A stretch of DNA of 64,000 nucleotides, taken from NCBI RefSeq assembly GCF_036711975.1, contig NC_091968.1, positions 28,505,001 through 28,569,000 on the forward strand, in the 5' to 3' direction. The notes below the pieces were generated by a model. It did no database searches. It had not been told where the DNA came from and saw only the letters and a program-made list of their open reading frames with translations. Source of the stretch: Onthophagus taurus. Taxonomy: Eukaryota > Arthropoda > Insecta > Coleoptera > Scarabaeidae. This document shows, piece after piece, positions 23,467 to 34,600 of this stretch; within the stretch, counting starts at the first letter, position 1; each line of letters opens with the position of its first letter. The position numbers were made by a program, and so were the translations under genes.

Positions 23467-25155
23467 AATCGGTTATTTCGAAAAGGTCACTACTCCAAAA
23501 AAGTAAATTTTACAGGAGAACAAAAAAACGTTTCATTTTGGTATTAGTCAGAATATCGATTTCTTTTCAGAACAACGACCTAAATTACGATAAAAAAATT
23601 TATTAGATAAAAAAAATACTTAATGGTATTTAATAATCCTCTTCTGGCGGTTCATCACTATTAGTAGTAGGCCATAAAATCAGCTCATCATAAAAAAATT
23701 TTTTGTCTTCTGGTACATACTGCACAAGTTTCTTTAGATTGGCACACTTCTTTGGGTCCTTTCTTAGCCTCGCCCTCATGATAAGAGTAAAATTTAGCCT
23801 CTCCTGTTTTTAAGTTATGTATACTGTATTCAAAAACCCATAGTTGTCGATAGTAAAAAATTTTCTGTACAGGTATGTGTGGTATAGGTAAATTTTGCAT
23901 GTAGTCAGTGTGATTCCCAATATTTCCTCTTTCTCTAAAGAGAGCTTCTTGATGTGTTGTAGTTTTTTATAGAATTTCTTAGCCCTGTTTTTGTGAACTA
24001 AGAGTTCTGCTGTAGCAACTCTTTTTGCATTGTCATTGAGAGTTGTACTTTTAACTTTCTGACCAAGTTCTTCACAGGCCGAACATACGTCAACTTGAGG
24101 GCGACCAAAAGTATAAGTAAAATTTTCATGGAAATATTTCAAGTATTTCACTTTTGAGTCAGGAAACTTTTTCATAAACATATTATGCATTTGTTGAACA
24201 TCCAAAGTAGCAGGCAAGTCCTTTTTAATACATTGTTTGAATAATGTACTTCCTTAACATCAAACGATTCTATGTGTTCTTTTATTTGCAAGCATACCTC
24301 ACCTGGTATTAAATTATGTCTAGATTTTACAGATTTACCTCTATTGTCTCTTGGAGTAGTTCCAGAAATTAGTAGATGACATAATCGTCTAACATGCTTT
24401 TCACCAACGCCATATAAACTCAAGAAAGCTTTTTTACATACCTGTTTACGAATTCCATTCAAATAAACATGAAACAGAACATTATTAGGTCTCTCAATAT
24501 GTTTCTTGGCATTTTGAGATTTTCTACTTCTTTTAACAGGTTTTGCTTCTATCAAACTTTGTAAGTAGGAGTCTTGAGAGTTTTTATCATCAAACTGATG
24601 CAAAGATGTTAACAAAGCGATTCTATCTAATTCTAAATAATTTTCACAACATTGTTTACGACAAGTACAGTCGATTCCAGTTTGTCGTGCCATAACCTTT
24701 TTTCCAACATGATTAATATGTGCCTCACCTTTTACTTTAGCTTTCTTAATAACTTCACTTTTATACTCGGAACGGTTAATAATGCCCTTCTTTCTCTTCT
24801 TTTGTTTACTATTTTCAATATTGTCACTATTTTCACTGTCAGAGCTACTCATTTTTATATAAACAATGTAACATAAACTAAAAAATACGATCAACATCAC
24901 AGAAAACTGCATCGATATGGCAGTCAGCTGTTCGGTCGGTACGCGTACATTTGATTAGAAAACGCCACTTGTCCGAAGATGTGGCCTTTTCAAAGTAAAC
25001 AGACAAACAACACCGATATGGATTTTATTAACGAAGAGTGAAGTTTGCGGCGTTTTCGCATGTAACAATGCTTAAAGCATATTTTGAATCAATTTCTGTG
25101 TTTAACTATTTTTGGTAAAAACATGGAGATGTGGCCTTTTCGAAATAACCGATTC
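23467..25155 (-). mobile_element. Cut-and-paste DNA transposon with decayed transposase (Sola-like?)
   Basis: Terminal inverted repeats of about 18-25 bp, gaatcggttatttcgaaaag on the left and its complement on the right, define the ends. AATT lies on both sides (23463-23466 and 25156-25159), consistent with a 4-bp target-site duplication, though AATT is its own complement. A second copy of the end motif (gatgtggccttttcaaagta) lies just inside the right terminus near 24979. The element sits within a family X repeat copy. A 4-bp duplication and the style of the encoded protein suggest a Sola-type element, but I cannot prove the family. Confidence 0.78.
23690..24855 (-). pseudogene. Decayed transposase of the 23467-25155 element
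   Basis: Reading starts at the methionine at 24855 (MSSSDSENSDN), with a lysine-rich N-terminus and a Cys cluster (CTCRKQCCENY). Next come GVGEKHVRRLCHLL and GTTPRDNRGK, which look like DNA-binding and linker segments seen in insect transposase-like proteins. The frame breaks near 24220, then resumes with MHNMFMKKFPDSKV and a VDVCSACEELGQK metal-binding-like motif. It breaks again near 23900, and continues with QNLPIPHIPVQKIFYYRQLW, which resembles the start of the catalytic core. The frame ends at 23690 without the later acidic motifs, so the protein is both frameshifted and truncated. What it is beyond a DDE-type transposase relative is inference. Confidence 0.65.
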
Positions 25156-25497
25156 AATTCTAACTCAAATCAGGTTAAATCCTACTCATCCAAACCACCA
25201 CACTTATATCGTGCCCAACCCAAATCACTTAACTAAAGCTCCTATACCCAAATCAGTATCAATCACCTGATTCACAGCCAAATCAAGTTCAACCTTTGCG
25301 TATACAAAGCAACCTCAATTAATCCATGACCAAATCTAACGCATCCAGACTCAAATCACCTAAGCGCAGCCTAGTTCAACTATAACCAAAGTCGCACACC
25401 ATACAGAATCAATCTGATCCACAATTAAAACAAATCTAACTCTTCTACACCCAAACCAAACCGAACTGATTCACTACTCAACCCAAGCCAGACCAAA
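25156..25497 (+). repeat. Family X repeat, A/C-rich middle part
   Basis: After the transposon the family X sequence resumes (catccaaaccaccacac, as at 17270). For about 400 bp the strand is dominated by A and C with very little G, and the words ccaaatc, cccaaacc and aaccaaa recur irregularly. No coding frame is apparent. Confidence 0.65.
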
Positions 25498-26285
25498 ATA
25501 CCCAAACCACCTAAGAAAAGTCCAGTTCACCCAGACCCAAGCCAGTCAAAAACCAAATAAAAGCTATCTGATACAGAAGATTCTTTTTGACTTACATTGG
25601 ATATAGAGCTAATCCACTGAAGTAGTCTTTATATAGACTTATACTCTGCTACTCGGTGACAATACACCTAGATTTGACTGCATTCTAGCTATAAATTCTG
25701 AGTTCCAAATCACACATATTTTCTCGTAATCTTTTTCACTCTACTTTGCTCTCCCTTTATTTAACTTGGGTTCATATTTTAAAACATGACGTTTCATTAA
25801 ATTGACAGTTAATTTTAACAAATTGTTGTGAAGTTGGTTACAGTTGGTAACATTGAATTTATGTCACATTGAAGTTTAAGCATTAGAATACCCAAACCAC
25901 CTAAGAAAAGTCCAGTTCACCTAGACCCAAGCCAGTCAAAAACCAAATAAAAGCTATCTGATACAGAAGATTCTTTTTGACTTACATTGGATATAGAGCT
26001 AATCCACTGAAGTAGTCTTTATATAGACTTATACTCTGCTACTCGGTGACAATACACCTAGATTTGACTGTATTCTAGCTATTAATTCTGAGCTCCAAAT
26101 CGCATATATTTTCTCATAGTCTTCCTTTTTCACTCTACTTTGCTCTGTCTTTATTTAACTTGGGTTCATATTTTAAAACATGACGTTTCATTAAATTGAC
26201 AGTTAATTTTGACAAATTGTTGTGAAGTTGGTTACAGTTGGTAATATTGAATTTATGTCACATTGAAGTTTAAGCATTAGTTGTA
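25498..26285 (+). repeat. Tandem duplication of about 390 bp
   Basis: The segment atacccaaaccacctaagaa ... gaagtttaagcattag occurs at 25498-25885 and again at 25889-26281, with only scattered differences. Its 3' third (acatgacgtttcattaaatt ... gttgtgaagttggttacagt) is also dispersed at 29740-29840 and 32870-32960. The first 100 bp are the right end of family X. Confidence 0.9.
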
Positions 26286-26345
26286 GTGATAGTGTAAAAC
26301 TAGAACTAACACTAGACCTAGAACTAGAAACTAGTCTAGCTTTTA
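26286..26345. repeat. Partial ctagttctag hairpin repeat
   Basis: It contains gtgtaaaactagaactaaca followed by ctagacctagaactagaa, half of the hairpin unit found in arrays at 35119-37688 and 52680-53410. Confidence 0.75.
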
Positions 26346-26955
26346 TTTTATTTAAAAAGGCACAACTCTTTGGAAAACTCTCCTTTTATTTAACTTGGGT
26401 TTTTATTTTCTGGTTTCATTGTTAGTTAAATCCCTGAATCTTGAATAACCTTGTTTTTTTTATCAAAAAAAATCTTAGAAACATTTCTTTTCAACTCCCT
26501 TAGAAAATTCATTTCTAGAAAAGGTCGAATACAATAAATTCGCGTCCTTACGCGTCAGTTGTTGGGCAGCTGTTGGACCGGAAGTCCGCTCTAGAGGCCG
26601 CAATTCGATTATGCGAGCGAAAGGCCGTCACAAAGTCCAAGTATCAATAGTTTATCGTGGACGGAACAGCCGAGCGTGTCGGACCGGCCGCTTTTTGAAT
26701 AAAACAAATAAGAGAGCACCGGGGCAGCGATTTTACGAGCTTTGCAAGCTCCGGCATCGTCTAGTTTTACCTCATCCCCCCCAGTTTTAACCAGACGGGT
26801 TCGGCCTCGCAACAAAGTGATGGACAAACAGAAAATTATTTACAACTTTTTACTTCCATCGGTTTAACTTTTACGTGGAAGCGATTATTAAACATTTAAA
26901 ATTGACACAACACATTTAAACGTGGAGAAATAAATTTTTAAGTTCGTATCAAACA
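26346..26955. other. Unique stretch; GC-richer block 26530-26830
   Basis: 26530-26830 has higher GC and CpG-containing words (cgcgtccttacgcgtcag, gtcggaccggccgc). No domain or RNA is recognised. A 72-codon minus-strand frame (26609-26827) lies within it without support. Confidence 0.4.
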
Positions 26956-26959
26956 TATT

Positions 26960-27110
26960 ACGGATCTTGGATTCCCCTGTCAAGAGCAGCTCTTTCAAGA
27001 GATTGTGGTATTGCGTTGTTTAACACCTCTTTATCCTGGAGCATCCAAACTGTGCAGAGCCAATTCTGTTGACTTTCCCGTTTGATAAGCGTACTGGTGG
27101 CGATTCAGTG
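26960..27110 (-). mobile_element. Short fragment of the I-like LINE of copies 1 and 2
   Basis: tgtcaagagcagctctttca ... gattgtggtattgcgttgtt matches 1848-1890 of LINE copy 1. After an internal gap, agagccaattctgttgactt ... tactggtggcgattcagtgg matches 1975-2030. This third copy has internal deletions and is older than the two long copies. Confidence 0.85.
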
Positions 27111-28693
27111 GATGTCAATCTGATGGGGCGAAATGCATTATGTTAGGTACAATGTTTGTAGATAGTAATAACCGTTAGAATTTGTATAAATATACATAAT
27201 GGAATATGTGTGGTTAATCAATATATACTTGTTAGCAATAATATTGTTATGAATAAAATATATCATCATTTTAATATAAATTGTCCTCGTTCGCTCAGCG
27301 ACTCGGAAATTGTTCCATGCTATTGACAATTCATAACATTAATTATGTATTTTCCATGGAAAAAATAATCATAATTTATCTACCAATATGTACGCAATTC
27401 CATAAATCTTCATTTAAAGTTTTTCATGAAATTATTATCGCGTGTATGGTGTATTTATACATACATATGTAGAGGTGTTTTTTTAATATTTTTATTTCTT
27501 TTTTTGGACATTTTATGTCGAATAAATTGGCAGAAACAGAGACATGGGTTCCACGGCCTGTTCATAAATTGTTGATCACGGTCCGTAGTCCCGGGGCCAG
27601 CCGAGTATCCTGCAGGATCACCCGCGGGACCAGATGACCGTGCGGGCTGCGCTAAAATATTTACGACCGGCGCGACGGGAATACCACCTCATATCGACTT
27701 CATTAATTAAATTTGGTTTAATGACGATTTACCGGTTTTATTATATCTCCCATCCTACAAACCCACCAACCCTTTGTTGCTCATTCGCACCACCAGAATA
27801 TTTTAAACTCAAAACTTCTCTAATCAAAATTTATAACTGTTATATTTATAACTTTTCTAAATTCCAATTTAAACTATGTAAATCCCATAAATTTTATTTG
27901 AATTTTATGATTAAATTGTTGAAACGTCAAATTTTGAAACGTCAAATTTCAAAACGTCAAATTATAAGATGTCAAATCTAAAATACCAATCTACAAAAAT
28001 ATTTAATTTTAAAAATTTATTTTTTAACGAGGTTTATTAGTAACGCCTCAATTTACTTACACCGTTAAATTGTACGTCGCAAATCCGTTCTGGTTGAGCA
28101 AATTCTAAACGGGAAACGCAATCCGAACGAGTCGAATACAACGGATAACTGACGCATTTTTTTGTGCTTTTTTTAAGGGCATAGTTTTTTTTGGGGGAAA
28201 GCGCGCGATCGTGACGCCCTTTTTGCTCTCGTTCTCTTTTCCATTATAAACGAAAGTCCATTACACATATTACATCAGGCATTAAAGTGCGATGGGCGTC
28301 GGGAAAATCTACAACTTCACTCTGTCAAAACTTTTTAACATCATTCAACTTGTCTATTTTATCAAATTAATTTCTCATATTTTCAAGTTTTAATGCAATT
28401 TTAATAACGTAATGTATTAACAATCTAAAAAACAGTTAAATAAAAAGAAAATCGTATTTTTTTTAACTTATTACCAACCTAAAATCACAACATTGTTTTT
28501 CGACATTTTTAATTAATTTGATTTAATTAATCTTTCCTAATTAATTAATCAAATTTGTATAAATAAATCGATTTAGTTTATTAAAAATTAAATAATATTT
28601 ATAGAAAGAAAAATCAATAACTCCAACTTCACTTTGATGGTTGATAAAGTAGTAAACATAACCTCAACAATTGTATTGGAATGTTTTAAAGAA
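27111..28693. other. Region upstream of PRPF18, no separate gene recognised
   Basis: About 27560-27690 is a short GC-rich block (cggtccgtagtcccggggcc, gcgggctgcgctaaaatatt). Near 27920-27960 there is a small run of aaacgtcaaat words. 28140-28310 is again slightly GC-richer. The 5' untranslated region and promoter of PRPF18 must lie in the last few hundred bases, but I see no unambiguous core promoter element. Confidence 0.4.
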
Positions 28694-31600
28694 ATGGATA
28701 TTTTAAAAGCGGAAATCGCAAAAAAACGTAAATTATTAGAAGAAAAACAACTAATCGTAAGTAACAAAATAACCCCCAAACATGCTAGTTATATACATAA
28801 CCTCATTTTAGGATTCAAATAAAAAATGTTTCAAAAGAGGTGATTTATTAGCAAAAGAAAATGAAGAGTACCAAGACAAATACGGTACAGCCCCCAAAGA
28901 AGAATTAACAACGAAAAAGAAACGTCCTGAAGAAAATTCCTACGAAAACACCCCCGATCATATCCCACCTCGTCACGAAGTCATATCGAAACTTCGAGAT
29001 CGTGGTGAACCAATTTTATTGTTTGGAGAGTCTCAAATCGATTCGTTTAAACGATTAAGACACTGCGAAATATTAGAACCGGAAGTAAACCGAGGATTTA
29101 GAAATGATTTTCAAGAGGCGATGGAAAAAGTTGATCAAGCTTATTTAGATGAGCTCTTAATTTCGAGTGAGGGTAAAAACGAACGTAATAAGGACTCAAA
29201 TGTTGATCAAGAACAAGAAGCGAATTATGAGGATATACAGGAGATGGCTAGGAAGATGGGTTGTGGTAATCGGGACCATGATATGACCGTTATTACAAAA
29301 TTTATTGAGGTATGATTAAATATTATTTTTATCCACTACTACCTTATAAATGAGTTATTTGCGGGTAATAATCAACTTGACAAACTAAATATTTGATTTC
29401 AGAATAATAATTATTTGAAACATCAAAATTTCAAAAAACGTCAATTTAATTTAATTTTTTTAGGACTTTTTAAAGGTTTGACATTAAAAAAACGTAAACA
29501 AATTCCTTTTTTCATATGATTTATGCATAAATTAATTAATTTTTGTGAAAAAAAACATGATCTTTTATTAAGTTCACATTTAATTTTCACAAATTGTTGT
29601 GAAGTTAGTTACAGTTGGTTGAATTTATGTCACATTTCACATTGACGTTTAAACTTTATTCAAAAATTAAAAAAAAAATAAATTTATGGAATCATATTCC
29701 TTTTTTCGTATGATTTAAGCATAAATTAATTATTTTTTGTAAGAAAACATGACGTTTCATTAAATTGACATTTAATTTTGACAAATTGTTGTGAAGTTGG
29801 TAACATTGAATTTATGTCACATTGAAGTTTAAACGTTAGTTCTAGTTTTAATTCCTTTTTTCGTACAGTGATACAATAAAGTCTACATACAGCCCGGGAA
29901 ATGATAATATCTCAGTTGCCGAAATGTAATTCAATGAAATTTTTTAACAAAACATGTAAGAAGTCCATATTATTTCCATATTTTACATAAAAACTATATA
30001 AGCTATTATTAATCAAGGGGAACACAAAACATAATCATATCTTCAACTCAAAAAGGTCTACATACAGTCCTAAAAAAAAAGTATATCAGTGTCCGTTATA
30101 GCTCAATAAAAATACCGGAAGTTGCTTATATCTCGAGTAATATTGGAATTAAACGTATCATGTTTGTGTTGCTCAAAATGACTGAAAACTGCACCAACAT
30201 TGTCTAAAATTGGTTTATAAGGTAGCAAAATTGTTCTAAATGATTAGAAATAAGTTCATAGTCATCTCATGTTGTTCAAAATCATTAAGAACTTGTTGAG
30301 CATAATTTTATACTTGTCTAAATCGTTAACAACTACTTTTAAACAATTCATGTTGCTCTAAATGACTGAAAAGTAGTTGATAATCATTAAAAACTTCTCT
30401 ACATGTATAAGGACTAGTTTATAGCAAGTTTAGGTTGCCCAGAATAACTGAAAACTGCACCAACATTGTCCAAAATTGCTTTATAAGGTAGCAAAATGTT
30501 TCGAACTAGGTTCATAGCTATCTCATATTATTCAAAATCATTGAAAATTGATTGAGCATAATTTTATACTTGTCTAAATGATTAACAACTAGTTTTTAAA
30601 CAATCCATGTTGTTCAAAATGACTGAAAACTAGTTGATAATCATTAAAAACTTCTCTACATGTATAAGGACTAGTTTATAGCAAATTTAGGTTGCCCAGA
30701 ATAACTGTAAACTGCACCAACATTGTCCAAAATTGGTTTATAAGGTAGCAAAATTGTTCAAAATGATTGGAAATAAGTTGATAGCCATCTCATGTTATTC
30801 CAAATCATTGAAAACTGGATGAGCATAATTTTATACTCGTCTAAATGATTAACAACTAGTTTTTAAACAATCCATGTTCCTCAAAATGACTGAAAACTAG
30901 TTGATAATCATTAAAAACTTGTCTAGATGTATAAGGACTAGTTTATAGCAAGTATGGTTGCCCAGAATAACTGAAAACTGCACCAACATTGTCCAAAATT
31001 GCTTTATAAGGTAGCAAAATGTTTCGAACTAGGTTCATAGCTATCTCATGTTATTCAAAATCATTGAAAATTGGTTGAGCAAAATTTTATACTTGTCTAA
31101 ATGATTAACAACTAGTTTTTAAACAATTCATGTTGCTCAAAATGACTGAAAACTAGTTGATAATCATTAAAAACTTCTCTACATGTATAAGGACTAGTTT
31201 ATAGCAAGTTTAGGTTGCCCAGAATAACTGAAAACTGCACCAACATTGTCCAAAATTGCTTTATAAGGCAGCAAAATGTTTCGAACTAGGTTCATAGCTA
31301 TCTCATGTTATTCAAAATCATTGAAAATTGATTGAGCATAATTTTATACTTGTCTAAATGATTAACAACTAGTTTTTAAACAATCCATGTTGCTCAAAAT
31401 GACTGAAAAGTAGTTGATAATCATTAAACACTTCTCTACATGTATAAGGACTAGTTTATAGCAAGTTTAGGTTGCCCAGAATAACTGAAAACTGCACCAA
31501 CATTGTCCAAAATTGCTTTATAAGGCAGCAAAATGTTTCGAACTAGGTTCATAGCTATCTCATGTTATTCAAAATCATTGAAAATTGGTTGAGCATAATT

Positions 31601-34600
31601 TTATACTCGTCTAAATCATTAACAACTAGTTTTTAAACAATTCATGTTGCTCAAAATGACTGAAAACTAGTTGATAATCATTAAAAACTTGTCTACATGT
31701 ATAAGGACTAGTTTATAGCAAGTTTAGGTTGCCCAGAATAACTAAAAACTGCACCAACATTGTCCAAAATTGCTTTATAAGGTAGCAAAATATTTCGAAC
31801 TAGGTTCATAGCTGTCTCATGTTATTCAAAATCATTGAAAATTGGTTGAGCATAATTTTATACTTATCTAAATGATTAACAACTAGTTTTTAAACAATCC
31901 ATGTTGCTCAAAATGACTGAAAACTAGTTGATAATCATTAAAAACTTGTCTATATGTATAAGGACTAGTTTATAGCAAGTTTAGGTTGCCCGGAATAACT
32001 GAAAACTGCACCAACATTGTCCAAAATTGCTTTATAAGGTAGCAAAACGTTTCGAACTAGGTTCATAGCTATCTCATGTTATTCAAAATCGTTGAAAATT
32101 GATTGAGCATAATTTTATACTTGTCTAAATGATTAACAACTAGTTTTTAAACAATCCATGTTGCTCAAAATGACTGAAAACTAGTTGATAATCATTAAAA
32201 ACTTCTCTACATGTATAAGGACTAGTTTATAGCAAGTTTAGGTTGCCCAGAATAACTGAAAACTGCACCAACATTGTCCAAAATTGCTTTATAAGGCAGC
32301 AAAATGTTTCGAACTAGGTTCATAGCTATCTCATGTTATACAAAATCATTGAAAATTGGTTGAGCATAATTTTATACTTGTCTAAATGATTAACAACTAG
32401 TTTTTAAACAATCCATGTTGCTCAAAATGACTGAAAAGTAGTTGATAATCATTAAACACTTGTCTAAATGTATAAGGACTAGTTTATGGCAAGTCCAAGC
32501 TCACCTAGTTTAGCACTAGCACAATCACTAGAGCTAACATAAGACCTAGACCTAGAATAATTCGGGTTTAGCCGTCTTGAGAGACGTGCGACTAAGCCCG
32601 AATGTTTCTAGTTCTAGTTTTGCACTACCATTAGAACTAACACAGACCTAGAACTAGAATAATTCGGGTTTAGCCATATTAATGAGCTTTCATTTCGTAG
32701 CACAAGTCGAACTGTTTCGACTTTGTATTAAAATAATATAGACTTCCAATATCCTTCATTTAAAAAATTCATTGAATTACATTTGAGGAGGTGAGATATT
32801 ATCATTTTCTGGGGTGTATGTAAACTTTATTGTATCACTGTATGATTTAAGCATAAATTAATTAAATTACGTTTCATAAAATTGACATTTAATTTTGACA
32901 AATTGTTGTGAAGTTGGTTACAGTTGGTAACATTAAATTTCTTTCACATTGACGTTTAAACTTTATTCAAAAATTTATTTAAAAATATAAATTTATCTCA
33001 TGATATAAACTTAACCTTAGTGAATAATAGCCCTCATTATATGCTCGTATAATAATATACTATTATTTATTTTAATTTCTGCTGGGTAGTTCGTTAATTT
33101 GGATGGTTTGATGTTGAGTATCATCATAAGCAGGGGGATTTATCGGAACTCTAAATCCGGGATCGAGATTATTATTATATAAAGGAGGTGGTCCATTTGA
33201 ATATGTCTCATTAATTTGTTGACGTTGATTAGTCGTTGGTTGATTCCTCGAGTACGGAGGTGGTGGAGGTAAACCTAACAAAAAAATTATTAATCAAACA
33301 AAATTAATTAATTAGTAATCTAACCTGTTATTGGAGAAATTAAAGGTGGTCTATTTTCCTCTCGTAAACCTCCAGTTACAAAAATCGGAACTGAATAAAT
33401 AACTAAACCTTTTCGTTGAATTTCCTCTGAGAGCCTTTTTGCTTGTACTTTCATATAAATCGACGCTGAAATCATCGCGCCCAAAGTAAAAGGGCCCAAA
33501 ACAATAATACAAATATAATAGGTATCCATGTTCTCAAATTATACTTAGCATTGAATTATTTATCGTCAAGTGAAAAATTTTCAATTGGCCCCTATCAACT
33601 TTATCTTATCACTTCATGGAGAGATAATCAGAACATATCAATAAAAACAAGTAATAAAAAATGAGGTTTTATTGTGCTTATAATTTAAATAGGTTTATCA
33701 CAATACATCTTAAATAGATTAATTTATAATTTCCGATTCAATCAATATCTTTAGAATCTTACATTATTAGGTGTAATTTGTGCACCTAAAAAATTTGTTT
33801 GAGGTTATAATTTTATGAATGTAATAATAATTACCTGGAAGTGTTGTTATTGACGTTGGCCCATCGTTTGGGGGTATCGTCGCTATTATTCTTCCGTTTG
33901 GATTAACGAGGAATCTATAACCTAATTTTTTTTTGTTATTTACGTTGAAATGTTATTTTTTTTTACCTTTATTAACGAAATCTTGCATTTTTCGTCTTCT
34001 CACTTCAAAAATTGTTAACATTACACCCAAAACTAATAATATCGCTATAAAAGGAACCGTCACGGCAACATAGTTACTCGATTCCATTTTATTGGGATAT
34101 GAACTCAAAAAATCTACTTTTTTCTCATCCTTTTAAAGATAACGTCTTATCTTTGTTATCTATCGTCAATTTGATGTGATTTTAACTCCGTCATCATCTT
34201 TTATTATCATTATCATAACTAATATAATAGTTTTTATTTTAACATTAAATTCTTATAGGTTATGTTCACAGCTTAGGTTATGTCTTTATTAACCACCAAC
34301 TTTAAAAAAATTAATTTTTTTTTAATAAAAATTGATATTTAACAAAAATATAAATAAAAATAAAGTTTAAAACGAAGAAAAAGTTGTGTAAATAACAAAA
34401 TTGGATTAAATTTTAATATTAAAAGAATTTACAATTAAATATGCGATTTAAAAATTAATACCAACTTAAAATTAGTAAACATAACCTCAATTTCTTTGAA
34501 ATTATTTTAAAGAAACCAAACAAAGTTAAGTTGTATTAAATTATATTATCATAAAACTTTAAATAAACATAAAACTACAATTATTTCATTTATGTTTTCA

